Below are positions 1 to 5,718 of a stretch of 23,801 nt of DNA, piece by piece. The notes below the pieces were generated by a model, which worked only from the letters and a program-made list of their open reading frames with translations, was not told the origin of the DNA and searched no databases. Numbering within the stretch: position 1 is the first letter of the stretch; every line of letters begins with the position of its first letter. The position numbers and the translations under genes are program-made. Origin of the DNA: JALYOK01 sp031419835. GTDB taxonomy: Bacteria; Pseudomonadota; Gammaproteobacteria; Burkholderiales; JALYOK01. The stretch is taken from NCBI GenBank assembly GCA_031419835.1, contig JANOLP010000084.1:1-23801 (forward strand). Direction: 5' to 3'.

Positions 1-1
1 G

Positions 2-82
2 CGCGCGCTCGCGTTGCTAGATAGCGGTCTACATTTGGGCGGCGCCGGTATTAAGGATCGGGACGCGCTGCATGAGCGATAG
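2..82 (+). CDS. C-terminal end of probable antitoxin (VapB-like), partial
   Basis: An open frame enters from the left edge and ends at TAG 80-82, so only the last 26 residues are visible (…LLDSGLHLGGAGIKDRDALHER). The stop lies 11 nt inside the PIN-domain toxin gene that starts at 72. Such overlap is typical of antitoxin-toxin operons, where the antitoxin is translated first and the toxin is translationally coupled. The tail resembles the C-termini of small antitoxins that precede PIN toxins, but this is recognition by eye. The DNA-binding N-terminus, which would settle the family, lies outside the window. Confidence 0.5.
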   Translation, partial: RALALLDSGLHLGGAGIKDRDALHER

Positions 83-509
83 TCAATTCGTCGATTCCAA
101 TATTTTGATTTATGCCCACGACGAAGACGCGGGTGCCAAGCGACGCGTCGCTGCGGCAAAACTTGCCGAGCTATGGGAAAGCGGGCAAGGCTGCCTTAGC
201 ACGCAGGTATTGCAAGAATTTTTTGTCAACGTCACGCGCAAGATCAAAGCGCCATTGGCACATGGCGTTGCGCGCGAGGTGGTGCGAACCTACGCGGTTT
301 GGTTGAACGTTCCGATCACTGCCGCGACGATCCTGCGCGCCACGGAAATCGGCGAGGTGTGGCAGCTTTCTTTTTGGGATAGCATGATTGTCGCGAGCGC
401 CGAGGAAAATCGCGCCGCCAACGTCCTTACGGAAGATTTGAACCATGGTCAAATCATCGCCGGTATCGAAATCGTAAATCCCTTTCGAGTGCCGGCTCAG
501 CTAACGTAA
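72..509 (+). CDS. PIN-domain toxin, VapC-like ribonuclease
   Basis: This 145-residue protein has the layout of a PIN-domain endoribonuclease, the toxin of type II toxin-antitoxin pairs. The acidic residues expected to hold Mg2+ are visible: D8 in the FVDSNILIY start, E49 in VLQEFF, D103 in FWDSMIV, and E121/D122 in LTEDL. The length is normal for VapC. The start codon overlaps the end of the upstream antitoxin frame, so the toxin is probably made by coupled translation; the only purine-rich stretch upstream (AAGGA) is about 15 nt away. VapC toxins usually cleave tRNA or rRNA, but the target cannot be read from the sequence. All catalytic acids are present, so the gene looks intact. Confidence 0.85.
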   Translation: MSDSQFVDSNILIYAHDEDAGAKRRVAAAKLAELWESGQGCLSTQVLQEFFVNVTRKIKAPLAHGVAREVVRTYAVWLNVPITAATILRATEIGEVWQLSFWDSMIVASAEENRAANVLTEDLNHGQIIAGIEIVNPFRVPAQLT

Positions 510-560
510 ACACCAAGCCAGATAGCGTGAGGACGGCCTTGGGCCAGCCCCTTTCTGATC

Positions 561-896
561 CTACCCAAGCCCAAAGCTAATTTTTCGATAGTTGTCTGGC
601 TCAAAAAAATCAAGCCACGTTCGCAAATCCTTGTCCGTGAGCACATCTCGACAGGCTCGCACATACTCATAAACCGCGGTGAATTGTTTTTTGTTTTCTG
701 GAGAAAAATAATTTGATAAAGTCTTACGCGCCTCCCTGAGACTTTCCTCATCGGAGAGACTCAACATGCCAAGTTCTGGAACAATCGAACCTACGTGAGC
801 GAGGTAGACGCATGGCAGTCGCACCGCAACGCGAACCGGCGAGGCATCGCGTGGTCTTTCACTCGGCAGGATGCAGATGCGAAATTGGCAAAACAC
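561..896 (-). CDS. Hypothetical protein, start uncertain
   Basis: An open frame of up to 111 residues from a GTG at 896. The last 70 or so residues read like a real soluble protein (SDEESLREARKTLSNYF, then a Trp/Phe-rich LRTWLDFFEPDNYRK near the end). An internal ATG at 767 would give a 68-residue protein (MLSLSDEESL). Neither start has a good ribosome-binding site. No family is recognised. It follows another weak minus-strand frame (925-1200), so the two may be a small operon or the remains of one. It could also be non-coding; base composition here is lower in GC than in the neighbouring genes. Confidence 0.35.
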   Translation of the reverse strand: MFCQFRICILPSERPRDASPVRVAVRLPCVYLAHVGSIVPELGMLSLSDEESLREARKTLSNYFSPENKKQFTAVYEYVRACRDVLTDKDLRTWLDFFEPDNYRKISFGLG

Positions 897-924
897 TATA
901 TATCGTACTTAATGTGTCATGACA

Positions 925-1200
925 CTAGGGCGAATCGTGCAGTTCACCGTAAGCGCCAAGCCACCACTGCGCGCCGGGACTTTTTTCCGTCAACTCGATC
1001 AAGTGTTTCTTCGTCGCCCAAATTAGGAACATTCTCTGCTGCGCGTAAGATGCATCGATGTCGGGATCAAGCAGTTTCTTGAATTCGCCGGTTTGGGCAT
1101 TGCTGTCGAAATCGCAAAGAGCTTGCGCGTAGGCAACGACCTCATAATCAGATTCCTTCCCGGACAACAACACCAGCGGTTGATCTTTTTTGATTTCCAA
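925..1200 (-). CDS. Hypothetical protein, start uncertain
   Basis: A 91-residue frame is proposed from TTG 1200 (LEIKKDQPLVLLSGKESDYE…), ending in WWLGAYGELHDSP. The residue mix is protein-like, with alternating charged and hydrophobic stretches and several Trp/Tyr, but no family is recognised. The frame stays open up to a GTG at 1320. That start lies inside the terminator of the upstream hydrolase gene, so a shorter form is more likely. A weak AAGG lies about 11 nt before the TTG. It reads in the same direction as the hypothetical frame at 561-896. Confidence 0.35.
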   Translation of the reverse strand: MEIKKDQPLVLLSGKESDYEVVAYAQALCDFDSNAQTGEFKKLLDPDIDASYAQQRMFLIWATKKHLIELTEKSPGAQWWLGAYGELHDSP

Positions 1201-1308
1201 CTTCCTAGCCCTTCGCCTTATTGACGCGCGAGAAATTGATTCGAGATGCGCTGGCAGGATTAGTTCCGTGTCCCCCCCATTGAGTTTGCAGCGGCGCCTT
1301 GGGTCGCC

Positions 1309-1351
1309 AAAAATCGCCACAAACCAAGCCGGGCTTGGCTCGCGGCGATTT
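1309..1351 (-). terminator. Rho-independent terminator of the GDSL hydrolase gene
   Basis: Read on the minus strand, AAATCGCC…GCCAAGC pairs with GGCTTGG…GGCGATTT, a two-part stem with a short CC loop, followed by a run of five T. It begins just after the stop codon at 1357, which fits the 3' end of the minus-strand hydrolase gene. Confidence 0.8.
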
Positions 1352-1356
1352 CTTTG

Positions 1357-2322
1357 TTAGCGTGGCAACGCGTCGTACATCGCTTGGCCCAAAATCCCAT
1401 GGATGTAAGTCGTCGGATGCTCGACGTCCCAATAGAAGAACGGCTCGGTGAGCGCTAGCGGCACATCGGGACAACTTGCCGGATTCAGCAGCAAACAACT
1501 TTCTGATCCGGGCGCCAATACCCCTAACGCCGGAATACTGCCATACGTCAACCCGAACACATTCTGCGCCAGCGCGAACACATCGATCGATGTGATTCGA
1601 ATTCCCGGCAATCTTGCCGACAGTTCGCTCACCGCCTGCGCCAGCAATGCGTTGTGATATTGCGATAGGTCGGCTAACGCATCGCCCAACCCTTGCGCTT
1701 GAGCAATTGGCGTCTGGCCAAGGTTAGGCATGTTGAGCACGATGAATTGCCGGCCGCCGGTTCGATACAAGCGCTGGATTGCGAGTTTGATATTGTTCAC
1801 GACGACGGTAGGCTCGGTAGGAACCGCGACAGCGTAGTCGTTAGCGCCGATCCACAGTGCATAGAGCGATCGTTGCGGCGGTTTGCGCCCGAATAACCCG
1901 AAGCGAAACGCCTCGACCTGGCTGAGCAAGCCCGGCACCGGAAATCCGCCCGGGGTCGGCGCGCTAAACCCCGACGTGGCGCCGCCGAACGCATAACTGA
2001 TCGCGCCATTTTGGCTAGGCAAAGCGAATGCCAACGATGGTTTAACGTTAGCGCTCGCGTTTTGTTTGAGCAGCCGCCAGAGATATTCAAATGCCATCGG
2101 GCCATTGGAAAACCGCCCCTGAAAATATGTTCGATTCGGACTCTCCGACGGTGGAATCGCCGGATTCACGCTGATCAACTTGGTCAAAATTAAATCGTTG
2201 CCGTTATCCGACAGGCTATCTCCGAACACGTACATGGCATCGAAGCGCGGTACTTGCGCATACCCGGGTAGAATGAAAATCCAGCACAGACAGAACAACA
2301 AAACGCAGCGAAGTTTATTCAT
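1357..2322 (-). CDS. Secreted GDSL/SGNH-family lipase or esterase
   Basis: This 321-residue protein starts with a clear Sec signal peptide (MNKLRCVLLFCLCWIFILPGYAQ; cleavage likely after the AQ near residue 23). The SGNH hydrolase blocks appear in order: block I FGDSLSDNGN with nucleophile S36, block II glycine near G113/G114 (FGGATSG), block III GAND with N161, and block V DVEHPT with D299 and H302. The family hydrolyses ester bonds in lipids or carbohydrate esters outside the cytoplasm; the substrate is not evident. Residues 1-321 cover only the catalytic domain, with no C-terminal autotransporter barrel as in EstA-type relatives. The ATG has a weak AAGG site upstream and the gene ends in a strong terminator, so it is probably a single-gene unit. 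Confidence 0.85.
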   Translation of the reverse strand: MNKLRCVLLFCLCWIFILPGYAQVPRFDAMYVFGDSLSDNGNDLILTKLISVNPAIPPSESPNRTYFQGRFSNGPMAFEYLWRLLKQNASANVKPSLAFALPSQNGAISYAFGGATSGFSAPTPGGFPVPGLLSQVEAFRFGLFGRKPPQRSLYALWIGANDYAVAVPTEPTVVVNNIKLAIQRLYRTGGRQFIVLNMPNLGQTPIAQAQGLGDALADLSQYHNALLAQAVSELSARLPGIRITSIDVFALAQNVFGLTYGSIPALGVLAPGSESCLLLNPASCPDVPLALTEPFFYWDVEHPTTYIHGILGQAMYDALPR

Positions 2323-2367
2323 AGTTTTACCTTATCTCGGTTGATGTTGTGAAGCATGCGATTCCCG

Positions 2368-2447
2368 GCGTGGCGCCACGCGAAGATCGTGTCGAAACTG
2401 TGCTCGACACAAAGCGTTTTGGCATTAGGGGAATGCCCTAATGCCAA
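2368..2447. repeat. Cluster of three perfect palindromes upstream of the hydrolase gene
   Basis: Three inverted repeats lie in 80 bases. GCGTGGCGCCACGC (2368-2381) is a perfect 14-bp palindrome. GTGTCGA (2389-2395) pairs with TCGACAC (2404-2410) across an 8-nt loop. TTGGCATTAGGG (2419-2430) pairs perfectly with CCCTAATGCCAA (2436-2447) across 5 nt. None is followed by a T-run on either strand, so they do not look like terminators. They sit 46-125 bp upstream of the hydrolase start codon on the minus strand and could be operators, or parts of a mobile hairpin element. Confidence 0.6.
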
Positions 2448-2483
2448 CGGAACGCTCGCCGATCATTTGGTACAACGGTCGTG

Positions 2484-2561
2484 GGTTGGCGGTGAGCGAC
2501 GCGAATCCCAACGGCACAGCCACGCCGGCATTGTTGGAGTTTGCTGCGCTCACCGCCAACC
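2484..2561. repeat. Long imperfect inverted repeat, copy 1 (REP/MITE-like)
   Basis: GGTTGGCGGTGAGCG (2484-2498) is perfectly complementary to CGCTCACCGCCAACC (2547-2561); pairing continues less perfectly inward. The same arm sequence recurs at 3552-3638, so this belongs to a dispersed hairpin family. Similar GTAGG-TTGGCGGTGAGC repeats are common between genes of many proteobacteria. It lies immediately 3' of the secreted hypothetical protein gene, as such elements often do. Confidence 0.75.
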
Positions 2562-2572
2562 TACGGGGCTGC

Positions 2573-3073
2573 CTATTTAATCTTGTAAGTCCCGGTGATG
2601 GTGCTGCACACAACCGCTTTGCCTGGCGTGATGGCCTGTGGAAGTTGACGCAATGGCTTAAACTCGCCGCTGCCAGAAAGTCCCGCGTATTTTCCCGTGC
2701 CGGTGACAAAGGACCAGATGCCGGTGCCGTTATGATTCTTAGGAATATTCACCAGCGTTTTGTCGCCATCGGCGTCCATGTACTGGCATTGCCCGATAGA
2801 ATCGACGCCCGCTGGGGAAACGCTGTAGTGCCCGGCACATTCGCCGCTCATGGCGTCGAACGGACCGCCCGGCGTGACATTCCACAACGCACCCGACCAA
2901 GCCAGCGTGCCCAGCATATGTTCCTTAGAAAAAATCATGGTCGGCGGCGCATCGCCCGACAAACAAAGTAACAAGTTCGTTGGGCCTTCTTTCGGCAACG
3001 GTGCGGCGACGCTAAGTTGTGCAGCTAACGTAAGGCAAGCTAATTTGATGAACTGGTTCGTCGTGAATTTCAT
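2573..3073 (-). CDS. Small secreted protein of unknown function
   Basis: ATG 3073 is chosen because it is preceded by AAGGAG seven bases upstream and opens a typical Sec signal peptide (MKFTTNQFIKLACLTLAAQL, cleavage likely near A23/A24). The frame continues upstream to 3298, but that part has no signal and overlaps the repeat element. The mature protein of about 143 residues has four cysteines (37, 79, 96, 156), which could form two disulfides in the periplasm. Its second half, GTGIWSFVTGTGKYAGLSGSG, resembles the glycine-rich beta-hairpin pattern of small beta-barrel secreted proteins. No family name can be assigned with confidence. No cooperating neighbour is evident. Confidence 0.7.
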   Translation of the reverse strand: MKFTTNQFIKLACLTLAAQLSVAAPLPKEGPTNLLLCLSGDAPPTMIFSKEHMLGTLAWSGALWNVTPGGPFDAMSGECAGHYSVSPAGVDSIGQCQYMDADGDKTLVNIPKNHNGTGIWSFVTGTGKYAGLSGSGEFKPLRQLPQAITPGKAVVCSTITGTYKIK

Positions 3074-3168
3074 TTGTTTCTCCTTGTTGTGTGAACGCGA
3101 AAAGTGATTGGGTTCTGCCGCTAGCGTGCGCGTTGCGAAACCTACTCCAAGCCCGTACCGGCGATACC

Positions 3169-3425
3169 GAGAATAGCAGCAACGGGAGAAATAAAACCCT
3201 ACCTGGTCAGGTAGGAGTTGACGGATTTTGGATGCAAATCGCGCATTTGCTTTGCTAAAAAGTGAATTTAGCGCAGCCCGTAGAGCAAATAGGGGCAAGG
3301 TGCTTCACGCATGCATGGCTGCGAGGCAAGCTGGATAAGGCTTTCAGCCATATTGGAAACTAAAACCGAAGTTGCCTGTCCTAAAAACTTACGTGTGCTC
3401 ATCAGTCACAGCGCCGGTTGCGCGC
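3169..3425. repeat. Direct repeat element, copy A (~256 bp)
   Basis: This stretch and 3848-4103 are direct copies, about 85% identical by hand alignment with one 1-nt gap. A 43-nt block (3309-3351 here, 3987-4029 in copy B) is identical, contains ATGGCTG…CAGCCAT able to form a stem, and may be the functional core. Both copies begin with an 18-bp palindrome, CCTACCTGGTCAGGTAGG (3198-3215 here). The TTGCCT-16-TATACT promoter found in copy B has decayed to TTGCCT-16-TGTGCT here, and no gene starts downstream of this copy. It may be a mobile element, a duplicated control region or a small RNA gene. Confidence 0.85.
3193..3215 (-). terminator. Terminator-like hairpin in copy A
   Basis: On the minus strand CCTACCTG/CAGGTAGG forms an 8-bp GC-rich stem with a very tight loop, followed by GTTTTATTT. 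It could end a transcript running leftward through the repeat, before the secreted protein gene. The same palindrome could instead be an operator for a dimeric regulator. Confidence 0.4.
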
Positions 3426-3516
3426 TTCGCCGTAGGCGAATCGGTTATCCACGATGATCCTGGTGCGCGTTGCGCACCCGACGCCTGCCAAATTTCCCTC
3501 GGAACGCGCTTCGCGC

Positions 3517-3544
3517 GAGATTGCTTCGCTGCGCTCGCAATGAC
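3517..3544. repeat. Short dispersed hairpin repeat
   Basis: ATTGC (3520-3524) pairs with GCAAT (3537-3541) around TTCGCTGCGCTC, a sequence type frequently met between genes in proteobacteria (GAGATTGCTTCGCTGCG…CGCAATGAC). The surrounding stretch 3426-3551 holds no gene that I can support. It also contains the small inverted repeat GTGCGC-GTT-GCGCAC. Confidence 0.5.
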
Positions 3545-3551
3545 CTCAGCC

Positions 3552-3638
3552 CGTAGGTTGGCGGCGAGCGCAGCGAACCCCTACATTGCCGCGCGTGGGC
3601 ATTGCGTTGGGGTTCGCTTTGCTCACCGCCATCCTACG
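3552..3638. repeat. Long imperfect inverted repeat, copy 2 (REP/MITE-like)
   Basis: Two 30-nt arms, 3552-3581 and 3609-3638, are inverted copies with four mismatches; each carries CGTAGG…GGCGG…GAGC…AGCGAACCCC. The arm shares TTGGCGG(T/C)GAGCG with copy 1 at 2484-2561. The 27-nt centre includes the complementary bits GGGGTTCG and CGAACCCC at its borders, giving a long hairpin. It probably belongs to the same dispersed intergenic family. Confidence 0.75.
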
Positions 3639-3649
3639 AAACAACGTTG

Positions 3650-3850
3650 CTAAAAACCTGTGCCCGCAAGCCAGCCGCCGACCTTGCCTTCCCACACTTC
3701 TCGCAGCAAGACGGCGGGCTTGTCGCATTTCGCCGGTATCGTGAGCTTGGCTTCGGCTTTGGCGTCGCCCTTCGGATTGCTGAGCGGCACGCGCTCGGCG
3801 ATCACCGCATGCGGTTTGCCGTAACTCGTTCGCACATCAGCGAGACTGAG
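3650..3850 (-). pseudogene. C-terminal gene remnant, truncated at the repeat
   Basis: The minus-strand frame ending at TAA/TAG 3650 reads DVRTSYGKPHAVIAERVPLS, then a Lys/Ala-rich segment and AKCDKPAVLLREVWEGKVGGWLAGTGF. This looks like the end of a real protein. There is no credible start: a GTG in VRTSY is the first option, and upstream the frame runs directly into repeat copy B. I infer that the 5' part of a gene was lost when copy B or a larger segment arrived or recombined. The original family is not recognised. It could alternatively be a short true ORF of about 61 residues, but no ribosome-binding site was seen. Confidence 0.45.
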
Positions 3851-3870
3851 AATAGCAACAACGGGATAAA

Positions 3871-3894
3871 TAAAAACCTACCTGGTCAGGTAGG
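3871..3894 (-). terminator. Terminator-like hairpin in copy B
   Basis: On the minus strand the 8-bp stem CCTACCTG/CAGGTAGG is followed directly by TTTTTATTT, a better T-run than in copy A. This fits a transcript that runs leftward through the element. No minus-strand protein gene enters from the right, so the transcript would have to be a small RNA. The operator interpretation remains possible. Confidence 0.4.
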
Positions 3895-4049
3895 AATTGA
3901 CGGTTTTTGGATGAAATTCGCGTGTTTGATTTGCTAAAAACGAAATTAGCGCAGCCCGAAGAGCCAATAAAGGTGCGGCGCTTCAGGCATGCATGGCTGC
4001 GAGGCAAGCTGGATAAGGCTTTCAGCCATGTCTAAAACTTAAACCCGGT

Positions 4050-4077
4050 TTGCCTGTCGAAATAACTTACGTATACT
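4050..4077 (+). promoter_or_regulatory. Likely promoter of the aldo/keto reductase gene
   Basis: TTGCCT (4050-4055) and TATACT (4072-4077) are separated by 16 bp, a fair sigma70 pattern (4/6 and 5/6 matches). Transcription would start near 4084, giving a leader of about 40 nt with GGAGG at 4110-4114 and the ATG at 4123. The promoter lies inside repeat copy B. Confidence 0.5.
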
Positions 4078-4122
4078 CATCAATCACTGCGCCGTTTGCG
4101 CGCACAGCCGGAGGCACAACAA

Positions 4123-5316
4123 ATGCATGATCGTCGAGATTTTTTGCGTTTAGGCTTGGGGTCAGCCCTCGGTGGCCTCGCCGGAACCACGTTGCACGCC
4201 GCCGCCGAACCGCAAATTCGCCGCTACGCGCGGCTGGGCAAAACCGAACTTAAAATCTCCGACATCTCCTTCGGCTCGGCAAGCACGTCCGATCCGGCGT
4301 TAGTACGCCATGCGTTTGAACGCGGCATCAATTATTTCGACGGCGCGGAAAGTTATCGCGGCGGTAATGCTGAAGAAGCGATCGGCGAAGCGCTGCAAGG
4401 CAAACGCGACAAGGTATTTCTCACGTCCAAAACCAAAGCCGGCGCCAGCGATACGCGCAAGGACATGATGCAAGCGTTGGAGCAAAGCTTGAAACGCTTG
4501 CGCACAGACTACGTCGACATTTATTTCAATCACGCTGTGAACGATGTCGCGCGCATGCAAAATCAAGAGTGGTGGGAATTTACCGCGCTGGCCAAAAAGC
4601 AGGGCAAGATTCGTTTTCGCGGCATGTCCGGCCACGGCGGCAATTTAGTGGAATGCTTGGACTACGCGATCGACAAAAATTTAGTCGACGTCATACTCGT
4701 TGCCTATAACTTCGGCCAGGATCTCAAATTCGTCGACAAACTTCGCCATACGTTTCATTGGGCCGCGCTGCAACCGGAATTGCCGCGAGTTCTCGCGAAG
4801 GCGAAACAAAAAGATATCGGCATTGTCGCGATGAAGGTGTTGATGGGCGCGAAACTGAACGACATGCGGCCTTACGAGAACGGCGGCGCGACGTTTTCGC
4901 AGGCGGCGTTTCGCTGGACGCTGTCGTCGCAATATGCCGACGCGCTGATCGTTTCCATGACCGGCAAAACGCAGATCGACGAATATGTCAGCGCATCGGG
5001 CGAATACAAACTGCGCAAGGGCGATGTCGATTTGCTCGAACGCTACGCGCAATTGCAACACGGTAATTACTGCCAACCGACATGCAACGCTTGCGAATCG
5101 AGCTGCCCGGAAAAAGTTGAAATAGCGGAAGTGTTGCGCACGCGCATGTACGCGGTCGATTACTGCGATGCGTTACTGGCGAAAAGCGAATACGCGGCGC
5201 TGGAAAAAAATGCGGCGGCCTGTTTGAGTTGCGCCCATCAATCCTGTCTCGATCAATGCCCGAACGGCGTGCCGATCGCGACGCTGACTCGCGATACAGC
5301 GCTGCGGTTAGGCTAG
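4123..5316 (+). CDS. Tat-exported aldo/keto reductase with two C-terminal [4Fe-4S] motifs
   Basis: ATG 4123 is preferred over 4096 because GGAGG lies 8 bases upstream and the protein then opens with a twin-arginine signal (MHDRRDFLRLGLGSALGG). The 397-residue product has an AKR barrel with the tetrad D73 (NYFDGAESY), Y78, K103 (LTSKTK) and H137 (YFNHAVN). At the C-terminus are two ferredoxin-like sets: C317-x3-C321-x2-C324-x3-C328-P and C367-x2-C370-x4-C375-x3-C379-P. This suggests a periplasmic oxidoreductase that folds and takes up its clusters in the cytoplasm and is then exported by Tat. The substrate and electron partner are unknown. The four-helix membrane protein 9 bp downstream is a plausible partner or anchor. 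Confidence 0.85.
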   Translation: MHDRRDFLRLGLGSALGGLAGTTLHAAAEPQIRRYARLGKTELKISDISFGSASTSDPALVRHAFERGINYFDGAESYRGGNAEEAIGEALQGKRDKVFLTSKTKAGASDTRKDMMQALEQSLKRLRTDYVDIYFNHAVNDVARMQNQEWWEFTALAKKQGKIRFRGMSGHGGNLVECLDYAIDKNLVDVILVAYNFGQDLKFVDKLRHTFHWAALQPELPRVLAKAKQKDIGIVAMKVLMGAKLNDMRPYENGGATFSQAAFRWTLSSQYADALIVSMTGKTQIDEYVSASGEYKLRKGDVDLLERYAQLQHGNYCQPTCNACESSCPEKVEIAEVLRTRMYAVDYCDALLAKSEYAALEKNAAACLSCAHQSCLDQCPNGVPIATLTRDTALRLG

Positions 5317-5325
5317 GAATTTGAG

Positions 5326-5718
5326 ATGACTAAATTCTTCGCGCATTTTCTGTTTATCCTCGCCGCGTGGACATTGGTGATCAAATATTTTTTCCCGGCC
5401 GCCTATGCCCTCGGCCACGGCGAAGCGATCGGCACTTATATCTTCTGGGATTTTTGGTGGGTGATCCACATCTGGCTTGGCTGGGCGCTGCTTACGCAGC
5501 CGCGCTATCTGTATGGGCTTGCACTGATCGTGTCGATAGTCGAAATTATTATCATCGTCACCAAGTTCGCGCTATTTCTTCCCGCTCCGGAATGGACGAT
5601 TTGGCGCACCAATTGGTTCATCAATAAGTGTTTCGTGCTCGCCTGTTTTATCGGCTTGCTCGGCTATGTTTTGCGCTACGGCGCGCGATTTCCCAAGTTC
5701 AGTTTAGTCGCACGATAG
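5326..5718 (+). CDS. Four-helix integral membrane protein, unknown function
   Basis: This 130-residue protein is very rich in aromatic and aliphatic residues. It has four likely membrane segments at about residues 5-28, 35-57, 60-86 and 98-118. It starts 9 bp after the stop of the Fe-S aldo/keto reductase gene, so the two are almost certainly co-transcribed. A role as membrane partner of that enzyme is inferred from position only. Histidines occur at H7, H31 and H48, but no clear haem- or quinone-binding motif is seen. Its last 43 bp overlap the 3' end of the convergent MFS gene. Confidence 0.75.
   Translation: MTKFFAHFLFILAAWTLVIKYFFPAAYALGHGEAIGTYIFWDFWWVIHIWLGWALLTQPRYLYGLALIVSIVEIIIIVTKFALFLPAPEWTIWRTNWFINKCFVLACFIGLLGYVLRYGARFPKFSLVAR

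Larger units (their letters stand above)
3848..4103. repeat. Direct repeat element, copy B (~256 bp)
   Basis: This is the second copy of the element at 3169-3425, in the same orientation. It carries the palindrome CCTACCTGGTCAGGTAGG at 3877-3894, the shared 43-nt block at 3987-4029, and a better-preserved promoter near its right end. It ends 19 bp before the aldo/keto reductase start codon, so it now serves as that gene's upstream region. Differences are spread evenly rather than clustered, which suggests an old duplication. Confidence 0.85.

Noticed and set aside
2441..2971. 176-residue plus-strand open frame
   Set aside because: It is antisense to the secreted protein gene, which has a signal peptide and a strong ribosome site; the plus frame also starts in a hairpin repeat and has no protein-like features.
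3074..3298. N-terminal extension of the secreted protein to 241 residues
   Set aside because: The extension has no ribosome site, runs into repeat copy A and would bury the signal peptide; ATG 3073 has AAGGAG at the right distance.
3447..3455. TTATCCACG-like DnaA box in the repeat region
   Set aside because: It is a single isolated near-match far from dnaA, likely chance.
1..4122. A new defence or mobile gene system in the accessory region
   Set aside because: Apart from the toxin-antitoxin pair there is no transposase, integrase, nuclease-helicase set or CRISPR array; the remaining genes are a hydrolase, a small secreted protein and unassigned ORFs.
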